Shown: in pieces, positions 28,103-36,459 of the stretch
How positions within the stretch are numbered: the stretch's first letter is position 1
Layout of the letters: every line of letters begins with the position of its first letter
Made by a program: the position numbers and the translations under genes
The notes under the pieces: generated by a model
The model's database searches: none
Told to the model about the DNA's origin: nothing
Seen by the model: only the letters and a program-made list of their open reading frames with translations
Source of the DNA: Aurantiacibacter odishensis
Lineage (GTDB): Bacteria > Pseudomonadota > Alphaproteobacteria > Sphingomonadales > Sphingomonadaceae
Reading direction: 5' to 3'
Assembly (NCBI RefSeq): GCF_003605195.1
Contig: NZ_QYOS01000025.1
Location: 372,001 to 436,000, forward strand
DNA length: 64,000 bases

Positions 28103-28672
28103 TTACCCGTCAGTCGGTGTCCGGGGAATCAGCCGCTGCTCGACCGACCTCGTGCGGCTTGTCGCCATGACCTGATCGACACCCTCCACGGTGATGGCAT
28201 ACTTGCCCTGTTCGTTGATCTTCACGAAGCCTTTCGACTTGAGATACCACCCGTGGAACTCAAACGTATCATCGGAACAGCCCAGTTGCTCCTGGATCAG
28301 CCATCCGACGATTCCGGCATCCATGGGAAACTCCCGGCGCCGCTGGTACAGCATGTTGAGGATCTGGCTGTGGATTTCGGCATCTGCCTGGGCGGTTGCC
28401 TCGTCGATGCCGTGAATGCCGGTCTGGGGCGGATGGGCGCGGTCGGTGACTTCGGCGTGAAGCAGATCGTATTCGGCGCGCTTTGCCGGATTGCGCAGGA
28501 CATTGTACGCCTCGCTGACCTGATGAAACCTGGACATGTCCGCCGTTTCGGCATTGTCCGGGTGGTACATCTTGGCAAAGTAGTGAAACGCGACTTCCAA
28601 AATGCGCTGGTCGCATCCAGGATTGACCTGCAACAGATCGTAATAGTCGACGAAGTCTTCTGTATTCGCCAC
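28103..28672 (-). CDS. J-domain (DnaJ-like) protein
   Basis: A 189-residue co-chaperone-like protein. The GTG at 28672 was chosen as start because AGGGGG precedes it and the J-domain begins immediately after (VDYYDLLQVNPGCDQ). The HPD tripeptide that activates DnaK is at 37-39 in KMYHPDN. The J-domain ends about residue 75. No Gly/Phe or zinc-finger region follows; the C-terminal part (about 105-170) looks like a small winged-helix-type fold. It is probably a specialised J-protein; its client is unknown. Confidence 0.82.
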   Translation of the reverse strand: MANTEDFVDYYDLLQVNPGCDQRILEVAFHYFAKMYHPDNAETADMSRFHQVSEAYNVLRNPAKRAEYDLLHAEVTDRAHPPQTGIHGIDEATAQADAEIHSQILNMLYQRRREFPMDAGIVGWLIQEQLGCSDDTFEFHGWYLKSKGFVKINEQGKYAITVEGVDQVMATSRTRSVEQRLIPRTPTDG

Positions 28673-28856
28673 GCGGACCCCCTGTCTGGCAATACTGCGC
28701 GAGTGGTGACTGTGCAGATGCACAATAGACCAAGAACAGGGGGCGCGTCAGCCCAATTGCGGCAAAAATCAGTAGGATTGCATCATCTGCAGGAAAAAGG
28801 GGCGCCGAAGCACCCCTTTGACACGACCCCTGTTTGCGAAAAGCGCTGGCGAAGAT

Positions 28857-29204
28857 TCAGCCGCGATAGCTCCCGTCGCCACGGTAGCGGGCGAGGATAT
28901 TGTCGTGAACGATAGGGGAAAGCAGGTTGGTGAAAGCACAGCCGGCCATGCCGTTTTCCCACCACACCACTTCGGCCTGGAGCGATTCGAGGCCCGGCAG
29001 CGTCAGCCAGCACACAGAGCCGGGATGCATCCGGTTGAGCGCCGTCGCCGAAAAGCCCGACAGGGAAAGATCGTTCACTACCGTCTGGAATGCGCGCATG
29101 CCCGATCCGCGCAGCTGGGCGGGGATCATGATCTTTGTGCGCGGCGCGCTGCGGTCTTCCTGTGCGGCTACATCGTAGCGGCCCATGGTGTTCTGCATGC
29201 TCAT
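28857..29204 (-). CDS. PilZ-domain protein
   Basis: A 115-residue single-domain protein predicted to bind cyclic di-GMP. The RxxxR-type motif lies in EDRSAPRTKIMIPAQL and the (D/N)xSxxG motif in VNDLSLSGFSA. The order and spacing of about 25 residues fit PilZ. A Cys lies within GSVCWLTLPG. The ATG at 29204 is one of two near starts (MSMQN). Effector target unknown; about 185 bp with no gene separates it from the J-domain gene. Confidence 0.85.
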   Translation of the reverse strand: MSMQNTMGRYDVAAQEDRSAPRTKIMIPAQLRGSGMRAFQTVVNDLSLSGFSATALNRMHPGSVCWLTLPGLESLQAEVVWWENGMAGCAFTNLLSPIVHDNILARYRGDGSYRG

Positions 29205-29309
29205 GGCGGCGAGTTCCCGTAATTCGCGTGGTACCGAGGACGCCCCTTCCGGGGGCCTTGCTTCACGCAGAATGTCCCAGCACGCTTACCAGCGAACTAA
29301 CGGGGAGGG

Positions 29310-30041
29310 TTAACGCTGCGTTTCCACTCGTTCGCGGTGCAGATTGGGGAAATCCGCGATCAGCAATTCGGCAATACGCTCGCCGACAACCTCAGGCGGC
29401 TTCACCGAATCGGGATCTTCGCCTGGATAAGCGCGAGCGCGCATGTCGGTCCGAGTCGCACCCGGATCAATGATGGCGAGGCGCGTCTCGGAGATGCGCT
29501 CGACCTCTTTCGCGTGGCTTTCCAGCAGGTTGTCGAAAGCGGCCTTCGTCGCGCCATATGCACCCCAGAAGGGGCGCGGCTCTGCGCCAACCGAACTGGT
29601 AAGCCCGATCACGCGGCCCGCCTCGGCGCGCTTCAGGAGCGGATCGAACGCGGCGAGCAGCGCCTGCGTGGCAAGCACGTTCAGCGTCAGCGCCTGATTG
29701 AACTGCTTGGCGTCGATCTGCGTTACGGGCGTGAGCGTAGGAAGCTGCGCTGCGGCAATCACGAGAATATCGAGCTTCTCGTAACGCTCGGCAATGGCCT
29801 GCGCCAGGCGACCGATGCTTTCGCCGTCGGTCAGGTCAAGCGGGGCGATGGTGGACGTGCCTCCGGCATCGTGGATCGCGTCTTCCACGCCCTCAAGGTC
29901 TTTCACCTTGCGGGCCACCAGCACGACATGGGCGCCCTTGGCCGCCAGCGCCTTGGCCGTGGCCGCGCCGATCCCGCGGCTGGCACCGGTCACAAGCGCA
30001 ATCTTGCCCGCGAGGGGTTGGTCTGCGGCGGTGTCAGTCAT
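29310..30041 (-). CDS. Short-chain dehydrogenase/reductase
   Basis: A 243-residue SDR. The ATG at 30041 (MTDTAADQPLAGKIALVTG) is one base downstream of the purF stop codon, so the two genes are probably coupled. TGASRGIG is the NAD(P) motif and YGATKAAFDN holds the catalytic Tyr-x3-Lys, with SSVG before it. The usual NNAG is replaced by IAAAQ, a family variant. Substrate unknown. The ending VKPPEVVGERIAELL resembles a common sphingomonad SDR of unassigned function. Confidence 0.85.
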   Translation of the reverse strand: MTDTAADQPLAGKIALVTGASRGIGAATAKALAAKGAHVVLVARKVKDLEGVEDAIHDAGGTSTIAPLDLTDGESIGRLAQAIAERYEKLDILVIAAAQLPTLTPVTQIDAKQFNQALTLNVLATQALLAAFDPLLKRAEAGRVIGLTSSVGAEPRPFWGAYGATKAAFDNLLESHAKEVERISETRLAIIDPGATRTDMRARAYPGEDPDSVKPPEVVGERIAELLIADFPNLHRERVETQR

Positions 30042-30042
30042 G

Positions 30043-31518
30043 TCAGGCGACCTTGTTGACGGGTAGGGATAGCTGCGCCTCCTTCTCCTTGCGGCCTGCA
30101 AGGTCGGTCAGCGGAGTGGGGTATTCACCGGTGAAGCACGCGTCGCAATACTGCGGGCAGGCCTTGTCGCGGCCTTCCAGGCCCACGGCGCGGTAAAGCC
30201 CGTCGATCGAGACGAAGGCGAGGCTGTCGGCCTGGATGAACTCGCGCATCGCTTCCAGGTCCATGCGCCCCGCCAGCAGCTTTGAGCGTTCGGGCGTATC
30301 CACGCCGTAGTAGCAGCCGTGACCGGTGGGCGGGCTGGCGACGCGGAAATGCACTTCCTTCGCACCTGCATCGCGCATCATCTGCACGATCTTGAGGCTG
30401 GTGGTGCCGCGCACGATGGAATCGTCGATGAGGACGATGCGCTTGCCTTCCACGATCTTGCGGTTGGCGTTGTGCTTGCGCTTCACACCCGCGTGGCGCG
30501 CGCCGTCGCTGGGCTGGATGAAGGTGCGCCCGACATAGTGCGAGCGGATGATGCCCAGCTCGAACGGAATGCCGCTTTCCTGCGCATAGCCGATGGCGGC
30601 GGGTGTGCCGCTGTCGGGCACCGGCACGACCAGGTCGGCATCGCATGGCATTTCGCGCGCCAGTTCCATGCCGATGTTCTTGCGGCTCTCGTAAACGCTG
30701 CGCTTGTTGAAGATCGAATCAGGACGGCTGAAATAGACGTGTTCGAAAATGCACGGTCGCGCCGGCGTATTGCCGAAGGGGCGGTGCGAGCGGATGGAGC
30801 CGTCGAAATCCACCTCGATGAATTCGCCGGGCTCCACCTGCCGGGTAAATTCCGCGCCGACCACGTCGAGCGCCACGGTTTCGCTGGCGAACACCACTGC
30901 ATCGCCCAGCTTGCCCATCACCAGCGGGCGAATGCCCATCGGATCGCGGCAAGCGGCCATGCCGCGGGGTGTCATCACCACCAGCGCATAGGCGCCTTCG
31001 ACCAGGCGCAGCGCGTCGGTCAGCTTGTCGAGCATGGTGGGATAGCGGCTGGTCGCGACGAGGTGGATGATCACCTCCGTATCGCTCGTCGACTGGAAGA
31101 TCGCGCCCTTGCTGACCAGTTCCTGCTTCAGCTGCATCGCGTTGGAGATGTTGCCGTTGTGCGCGACGGCAAAGCCGCCGCTGGCAAGATCGGCATAAAG
31201 CGGCTGCACGTTGCGCATGCCGGAGCCGCCGGTGGTGGAATAGCGAACATGGCCGCCCGCCATCTGGCCGGGCAGTTCGGCAATCGATTCGGCGCTGGAG
31301 AAGTTGTCCGCCACGTGGCCTAGGCCACGACGGGTGAAGAACTCCGTCCCGTCGAAACTGGTGATGCCCACGGCTTCCTGCCCCCGGTGTTGCAGGGCGT
31401 GCAGACCCAGCGCACAGGCCGCAGCCGCGTCGGGCGCGCCAATGATGCCGAACACGCCGCACTCTTCGTGCAACTTGTCGTCACCGTCTCCGTCCAAAAA
31501 GGGATGGGTGAAATTCAT
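30043..31518 (-). CDS. purF: Amidophosphoribosyltransferase
   Basis: Catalyses the first committed step of purine synthesis, PRPP plus glutamine to phosphoribosylamine. The ATG at 31518 (MNFTHPFLDGDGDDKLHEE) places the N-terminal nucleophile Cys20 after a removable 19-residue propeptide (HEECGVFGI). Class II glutamine amidotransferase segments (LHALQHRGQEAVGI, VAHNGNISN) and the PRPP site IVLIDDSIVRGTTS follow. The C-terminal region holds cysteines (CPQYCDACFTGEYPTPL) typical of cluster-containing forms. The upstream extension of the frame reads through the partial tRNA copy and is not coding. It borders the left end of the integrative element. Confidence 0.96.
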   Translation of the reverse strand: MNFTHPFLDGDGDDKLHEECGVFGIIGAPDAAAACALGLHALQHRGQEAVGITSFDGTEFFTRRGLGHVADNFSSAESIAELPGQMAGGHVRYSTTGGSGMRNVQPLYADLASGGFAVAHNGNISNAMQLKQELVSKGAIFQSTSDTEVIIHLVATSRYPTMLDKLTDALRLVEGAYALVVMTPRGMAACRDPMGIRPLVMGKLGDAVVFASETVALDVVGAEFTRQVEPGEFIEVDFDGSIRSHRPFGNTPARPCIFEHVYFSRPDSIFNKRSVYESRKNIGMELAREMPCDADLVVPVPDSGTPAAIGYAQESGIPFELGIIRSHYVGRTFIQPSDGARHAGVKRKHNANRKIVEGKRIVLIDDSIVRGTTSLKIVQMMRDAGAKEVHFRVASPPTGHGCYYGVDTPERSKLLAGRMDLEAMREFIQADSLAFVSIDGLYRAVGLEGRDKACPQYCDACFTGEYPTPLTDLAGRKEKEAQLSLPVNKVA

Positions 31519-31624
31519 CGATTTCCGTTTGTAACCAGCAGCGCTGCCCCAATGGCGATGTTGCGGTTCGATTACAAGGGGCGGCGAGGGACGATGCCCA
31601 GACTCCGCATGAGAAATTTTTGCA

Positions 31625-31680
31625 AAATGGTCGGGGAGAGAGGATTCGAACCTCCGGCCCCTGCCTCCCGAAGACAGTGC
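31625..31680. repeat. Left attachment repeat: 56-bp copy of the tRNA-Pro 3' part
   Basis: An exact 56-bp direct copy of 39857-39912. It contains the CCA end, acceptor 3' strand, T arm, variable region and anticodon arm of tRNA-Pro(CGG), but sequence diverges after GACAGTGC, so no functional tRNA is encoded here. It marks the far end of the integrative element, 8,232 bp from the intact tRNA copy. Confidence 0.93.
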
Positions 31681-31791
31681 CCCTGAAGTTGGGACCAATG
31701 CTCGCGGGACTTGAAACCCTTGGAAAACCGCCGCTTTGCAGCTCCGACAAGACCATACGACCATCCCGTGACCTACGCAATCACAATGTCG

Positions 31792-31810
31792 GTGTGATCG
31801 AAGTGTGATC
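31792..31810 (+). repeat. Left pair of GTGTGATC boxes (probable integrase arm sites)
   Basis: GTGTGATC occurs at 31792-31799 and 31803-31810, 11 bp apart start to start, and the second is followed by GGA. The same arrangement, same orientation and spacing, is at 39759-39777 near the other end. Paired sites one helical turn apart at both ends of an element suggest arm-type binding sites for the integrase. Confidence 0.65.
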
Positions 31811-31944
31811 GGAACGGCCTGTCATTTGCAACAAGAGCGTGACTGGGAACCTTCGGACCAGCCAATGCGCGATGCTGCAAAAACGTTATGAGTATACCCT
31901 TCGCTATTCCCCCAGTCCCTCCAAGGTTGGCCGAGAGAGGGACA

Positions 31945-31970
31945 AGGAGGATATACCTGTATATCTCCCT
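31945..31970. terminator. AT-rich inverted repeat after the polymerase-like gene
   Basis: The core GATATACCTGTATATC is a perfect 7-bp-arm dyad, extended on both sides by near-matching GGAG/CTCC. It directly abuts the stop codon of the minus-strand gene at 31971. It may end transcription of the element's genes or be a protein site; there is no long T-run, so the terminator role is tentative. The rest of the 31681-31970 stretch holds only the arm-site pair. Confidence 0.4.
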
Positions 31971-33287
31971 TCAAGTGACTACAGGCTTCACGCCAACAGA
32001 AGCCTTGAAGGCATCCTTCAGCAGAGAGGATGCAAGTTCTACATCGCCTTCCGGCACTATAAGGCTATCGTGAACCGGAAGGGAGGCGATACCATGGCTG
32101 AAGGCCAATTCCTCCATTGTTGCGAGCACGATCTCACTTTCAATGAATTGCAGTTGACCCCAACTCACAGTCAGAGCCTCCGCTTTCGGTCCTAGTATTG
32201 GCAACTTTGCGAGGATAGCGTCTCCGGTGGGGATGAGCGGAAAGTCTTTGGTCAGGTCCCAGCCGTGCTTTTCCATCATCTCCCGTTTCGCGAGTGGAGG
32301 CCAACGCTTGTGGCGCTTGTCGTGGCTCATGGTCATCGTGACCCATTGCTTTACAACTTCACGAGGCAAGCCCTCAACCTGATACGGGTCTCCTTCCAGC
32401 GCAGTGATAGGGACGTGACCGAGGCCAACCAATAGAGTGAGGTGGCTGGCACGAAGGTCGATTTCCTTTGTGGCTTTCCCATTAATGAGGATGGACGCCC
32501 GGTCCTTCCGCTTGGCCGTCTGGAAGTTGTCATGTCCGAGGGCATAGAGACGGCCCCCCAAATCCCAGTCGAATCCCGGCTGGTCTCCATTTGAGAATAT
32601 CCTGCGCAAGAATATTGGGCCGAAGGGTTCGACTGTCTGCGCGGCCAGAAAGGCGTTCAAGCGGTCCATGCGCTCAATGATCGCAACGGCCTTGGGGTCT
32701 TTGCGGTCGAAGGGCATATTCCGAACAGTCTTCCAAGAGCGTTGCCCAGCACGATTGGCGTAACGCAGTTCGACTGACGCTTGACGAGGGGAAGCTGCAA
32801 CCAGTTCCCTCCGGAAGTGTTCGCTCCAATTGTCGCGCGACACGCCTTCAGCAGCGAACCAGTCACGCAGCCAGTCGGTTGCACGGAACCGAGCGGCGCG
32901 GTCCCAAGTCCTCTCGCGGCTTCCTCCTGTAAGGTCGTTCTGTGTGTATTGACGGGTGCCGCCCACGAAGTCGATCATTAGTCCCATCATTGGGCGTAAG
33001 ACGGCCATGAAAGGGCGATAGCCGATTGCCTCGCCGGAAAAGCGGTTCGCGCTCAACGAGCGGTAAAGCCAGCCGCCATTGTCCTGTGGGTCCCTCTCCA
33101 GCAGGTCCGCTATCAGGGCGTTGAATGCCGTTTGCTGTTTCGCCATGGGCCTGCGTTGGGCTTGATGAAGGAGCTTGCGCAGTAGCAGGCTACACAACTC
33201 AACTGCCTTCGCTGATTGCGGTCGTGCTGTGAGCGCGGCGTATTGTGCGGCCCTCATTTCGGTGGCGGTATAAATTGGTGCAGTCAT
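31971..33287 (-). CDS. Uncharacterised protein with family A polymerase palm-like motifs
   Basis: A 438-residue protein; no confident family name. The C-terminal half carries three ordered motifs that resemble the palm of family A DNA polymerases and T7-type RNA polymerases. Motif A-like: EIDLRASHLTLL (Asp277). Motif B-like: Arg309-x3-Lys313 in LPREVVKQWV. Motif C-like: LPVHDSLIVP (His406-Asp407). Before motif A is RRIFSNGD, then GGRLYALG, then RASILINGK, an arrangement I also associate with unnamed proteins of other mobile elements. The N-terminal 200 residues are helical and basic, without recognisable exonuclease or zinc motifs. A role in replicating or priming the element is inference only. 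It is the last gene of the element. Confidence 0.6.
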   Translation of the reverse strand: MTAPIYTATEMRAAQYAALTARPQSAKAVELCSLLLRKLLHQAQRRPMAKQQTAFNALIADLLERDPQDNGGWLYRSLSANRFSGEAIGYRPFMAVLRPMMGLMIDFVGGTRQYTQNDLTGGSRERTWDRAARFRATDWLRDWFAAEGVSRDNWSEHFRRELVAASPRQASVELRYANRAGQRSWKTVRNMPFDRKDPKAVAIIERMDRLNAFLAAQTVEPFGPIFLRRIFSNGDQPGFDWDLGGRLYALGHDNFQTAKRKDRASILINGKATKEIDLRASHLTLLVGLGHVPITALEGDPYQVEGLPREVVKQWVTMTMSHDKRHKRWPPLAKREMMEKHGWDLTKDFPLIPTGDAILAKLPILGPKAEALTVSWGQLQFIESEIVLATMEELAFSHGIASLPVHDSLIVPEGDVELASSLLKDAFKASVGVKPVVT

Positions 33288-33410
33288 TTCCGGTCTTACG
33301 CGTTTCCGTAGCGAGGCGAACGCAATCAGGAATTAGAGCGGACAGACCATTTCCTTCGCGCTCCGCTAGGCGAGCTAGAAGGACGCGGTGCAGCCGCAAG
33401 TGTAGGAATT

Positions 33411-33457
33411 GGGTCCCTTTTTCATGGGTCCCCTTTTCGGAAATATTGGGTTCCCCC
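33411..33457. repeat. GGGTCCC repeats upstream of the polymerase-like gene
   Basis: Three short related copies occur in this gene-free 200-bp stretch: GGGTCCC at 33411, GGGTCCCC at 33426 and GGGTTCCCC at 33448. GGGNCCC is self-complementary. They could be operators or small iterons controlling the minus-strand gene that starts at 33287. Chance cannot be excluded for so short a motif. Confidence 0.35.
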
Positions 33458-33490
33458 TGACAGCTTGGCAAGGGTCATTCAAAATTTCCG

Positions 33491-33799
33491 CTAAAGGTCA
33501 GAGGTCGTTGTTGTTGTCCGTTCTTCGTCGCTTGTCTTGCTCCCGAGCGGCTCCAAGGCTTCACGGAGAGGGCCGTCAAGCAAGAGGTATGTCACAACGG
33601 TATCAGTCCGAACATTTAGGCGTTCCCCAGCTCCAAGCGCCACTGCAACTTCGAGGGGCGTCATAGACTCGGAACCGGAGCTAATTAATTGCTGGGAAAT
33701 TCTCTCACAAAGGCCGGGGGTGAAGGCTAATCTTTGTAGCAGAGTTCGGTCGCCATCGTTGTCCGGCTGGGTCAAAAGGACTTCGTTTCGCTTATTCAA
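33491..33799 (-). CDS. Small hypothetical protein, third gene of the Mod-Res unit
   Basis: A 102-residue frame that starts with TTG 14 bp after the res stop, on the same strand. It is acidic to neutral, with no transmembrane helix and no recognised motif. TPLEVAVALGAGERLNVRTDTVVTYLLLDGPLREAL reads like a compact helical domain. The start could instead be the ATG 45 codons further in. Position suggests cotranscription with mod and res. Coding status is moderately likely only. Confidence 0.5.
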   Translation of the reverse strand: MNKRNEVLLTQPDNDGDRTLLQRLAFTPGLCERISQQLISSGSESMTPLEVAVALGAGERLNVRTDTVVTYLLLDGPLREALEPLGSKTSDEERTTTTTSDL

Positions 33800-33813
33800 G
33801 GTGCGCTCTCATT

Positions 33814-36459
33814 TCACTTCCCCTCAATCTTCTCCAGAAACTGGTCACGTGGCTGTCTGCCTTCGACCGTTTTCTCAACCATCAGGAACAGACACTTTCC
33901 ATTGCTGGTCTGCTCCCAACGCTGGCCGATTGCTGCCTTGGCTTTAGTCTCGTCGCTGCTGACGAGGTGCGCCCCCTTGTATTCCGCAACCAACAAGCGC
34001 CCGTCAGTTAGCTCTGCTACGAAATCGGGATAGAAATTGTCCTTCGCCAGCCCCAGCCGAAAAGCGTCTGGATGCTGTGATACGTTGCGGACCCAATGCT
34101 TCAGATGCTCGGGCGGTAAGCTGTCCAGCGCCCTTGCGCAAAGTTCCTCATCGCCACCCGGCTTGCCATCAAAGGCTGGCACGTTGTCCGGTCCCGTGAA
34201 GTGCTTGCTAAAGCGATAATCGCCTTGATACTTTCGGGCAGAAGCGAAGATACCGTCCTTGAACACGAAGCCGTGATCGAAGCTGATTTCCGGCTGGGCT
34301 TCTGGCCCAAACAGGCAAGCCTGATAAACGTTCTCGCGAACCTTCGTGCGGATGGCAGCAATGCGGTCTTGTAGCTTACGGGCGAGGATATACTTGCATT
34401 GCATCAAGCCGGTCAGAGGAAGGCCGCGAGCGCCTGTTAGGTGCGAAACAGTTCGCGTGAGCCATTCGATAAGTTGCGCAGGGCTAAGGTCCGGCTGGCG
34501 CACCTGTTTGGCAAGAAACAGGACCAACCCCTGCTCGGTCCAACCTTCGACTTCGACATCAAAGGAAAGTTGCCTGCTGGCATCACGGCTGACTACAGAC
34601 AGGCTACGCCCATCCAAGTCGATCTCAAAGGTGTTGGCCGTTTGCCGAAGGTCGAATTCATCGGCGTCTAGCTTTGCCGAATGGTCTAGTAGCGACCAAT
34701 CGTTGTGCTCCATCAGCAGGTCGGTTTCTGCCAGCTCCAGCTCGCCCTGAATTCTCGTCATGAGGGCAGGGACCACGAACTGCGCTCCCTTCTCGGCAGG
34801 CGAAACGCGCTCGGCATTCTCGGTCTCGTAGGTGGCAATTGACTTGCGCACCGCGTCCACGTTGGCGGCTGGCAGAGCGGCCTCAAGTTCCTGTCGCTGC
34901 TGTGGCGTGAGGAAGCCAGTTACTTTAATCGACGTGCCTCCGTCAGACGCGACAACTTCAATCTTGTCGGGCGCAACCTTGCGGATGGCGCTGGCCGTGT
35001 CATCGTCCAGTTCGACGCTGACATTTACCGAAGGCTTGGGGCGGGTCTGCTGTCCCCATAGGCCGGTATCCAGCGTTTGCTGCTGCGGCTGGATATTCTC
35101 CACGGCCTCGTCATCGCGGAACCCCATGTTCACCAGCCGGTCCTTCAGCGCCATCGCCGCAGCGGAAAAGGTTGGCGAAGCAAGGTGCGCATAGGCGTTG
35201 TTCAACTGCGGAGCCTTGCGGCGCTCGGCGTAGGGCATACGCAGAACGCGGCCCAAGAGCTGCTCGGCATCGGTTGCGCTGGCGATGTTGGCGAGCGAGC
35301 AAAAGACATAGGCGAAAGAGCAATCCCAGCCCTCTTTTAGAGCTTGGACCGTGATAACGAAGTCGACTGGACAGTCGGGCCGGAATAGGTCGATATTGTC
35401 CAGTTCCCGTTGATCACCTGTCGCCACGGCAATCCGATTTTCCACAATGCCTTGCTCAATCAGGTAGGCTTTCAGAGTGTCGACGTTGGCTTCCTGATCA
35501 CGGTTTTGCGCTTGGAACAAGACAATCGGGCGAATGTAGTCTTTGTCCAGCTCGGCAATGTCTTCGAGTTCGGCCCGCTTGGCGATTGCTCCGTCTACCG
35601 CCTGTTGCCAGCTTGGATGCTCGGCCAGCATGACGGGCAACTTGATCATCTGCTCGTCCTTCAACTCCTGTGCAGAGACAGAATAGAGCAGGTTCGATTT
35701 TTTATGCGGGGTAGCGGAGAATTCGATGATGGCGCTGGGATTCACGCGGCGCTGCATTTCTTGCGACAAGTCGGTGACGGCCTTGTGCGCCTCGTCCACG
35801 ATCATAAGCGGGCGATGCAGGTGTAGCAGGTTGGCAAATGAGAACTTTATGGTTCCAGCGTTGTATCCTTCTGAAATGGTTTCCAGTCCGGTCTGGTTCT
35901 TCGGCACTGCCGAGAAGTGCGGCTCCAGGTTCTCATTGTGGGCGTAGACCTTGCGACCTTCGGTGTCGGCAATGCGCAATGCCTGAATAGTGCTGACCAC
36001 AATGCAGCAATTCGCGGCAAGGTCTTGCGGAGTGATCTGGGTAAAATCACCAATGTCAAACACTCGAACACGACCGCCGAAGGCTTCATCCAATGCGGCA
36101 CGATAAGGGTGGCGAGGGTTCTTCAATGCCTCCACTGTCTGGGCGCGAATGACTTTGCCGGGAACAAGCCAAAGGGCTAAAGGAAACTCATCCTCAAGCC
36201 AGTTGTCTCGTGCAATCGTGACAGCATGTGCAGCAAGAATGGTTTTCCCTCCCCCAGTGGGGAGGCGCAAACACACGTAGGGCGTGTCTTGAAGTTCCTT
36301 CAAGGGAACGTAGGGTTCAATCAGGCCCTTCAGTCGTTCCGCAAGCTCTGGCTCCCTCGTTAGTTCCGTGTAGGCATCGATAGGGCCTGCAAGCCGAGCT
36401 TCAGAGAGATAGCGGGCGAGGGTAGCGAGTGTCGCCGTCTGATATTTCTTCAGTTCCAT
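33814..36459 (-). CDS. Type III-like restriction enzyme, Res helicase-nuclease subunit
   Basis: An 881-residue SF2 translocase with a nuclease domain. Walker A LPTGGGKT (residues 66-73), the DEAH box in IVDEAHKA (222-225), FSATPHKKSN (motif III), GWDCSFAYVFCSL, and motif VI in EQLLGRVLRMPYA are all visible. Near the C-terminus a PD-(D/E)xK site is formed by Asp812 in YPDFVAEL and the Glu826-x-Lys828 of LLVAEYKG. It requires the Mod subunit for site recognition in known systems. Its ATG overlaps the mod stop by one base (TAATG), so the pair is coupled. All motifs are intact. Confidence 0.9.
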   Translation of the reverse strand: MELKKYQTATLATLARYLSEARLAGPIDAYTELTREPELAERLKGLIEPYVPLKELQDTPYVCLRLPTGGGKTILAAHAVTIARDNWLEDEFPLALWLVPGKVIRAQTVEALKNPRHPYRAALDEAFGGRVRVFDIGDFTQITPQDLAANCCIVVSTIQALRIADTEGRKVYAHNENLEPHFSAVPKNQTGLETISEGYNAGTIKFSFANLLHLHRPLMIVDEAHKAVTDLSQEMQRRVNPSAIIEFSATPHKKSNLLYSVSAQELKDEQMIKLPVMLAEHPSWQQAVDGAIAKRAELEDIAELDKDYIRPIVLFQAQNRDQEANVDTLKAYLIEQGIVENRIAVATGDQRELDNIDLFRPDCPVDFVITVQALKEGWDCSFAYVFCSLANIASATDAEQLLGRVLRMPYAERRKAPQLNNAYAHLASPTFSAAAMALKDRLVNMGFRDDEAVENIQPQQQTLDTGLWGQQTRPKPSVNVSVELDDDTASAIRKVAPDKIEVVASDGGTSIKVTGFLTPQQRQELEAALPAANVDAVRKSIATYETENAERVSPAEKGAQFVVPALMTRIQGELELAETDLLMEHNDWSLLDHSAKLDADEFDLRQTANTFEIDLDGRSLSVVSRDASRQLSFDVEVEGWTEQGLVLFLAKQVRQPDLSPAQLIEWLTRTVSHLTGARGLPLTGLMQCKYILARKLQDRIAAIRTKVRENVYQACLFGPEAQPEISFDHGFVFKDGIFASARKYQGDYRFSKHFTGPDNVPAFDGKPGGDEELCARALDSLPPEHLKHWVRNVSQHPDAFRLGLAKDNFYPDFVAELTDGRLLVAEYKGAHLVSSDETKAKAAIGQRWEQTSNGKCLFLMVEKTVEGRQPRDQFLEKIEGK

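Noticed and set aside
31625-31680. Second tRNA-Pro gene
   Set aside because: Only the 3' 52 nt of the tRNA plus flank are present; the D arm and 5' acceptor strand are missing.
31839-32195. Plus-strand frame at the left end of the element
   Set aside because: Mostly antisense to the palm-like gene, with composition unlike a protein.
33199-33471. 90-codon minus-strand frame upstream of the palm-like gene
   Set aside because: Overlaps the start of the palm-like gene in another frame and reads through the GGGTCCC repeats; no protein-like pattern.
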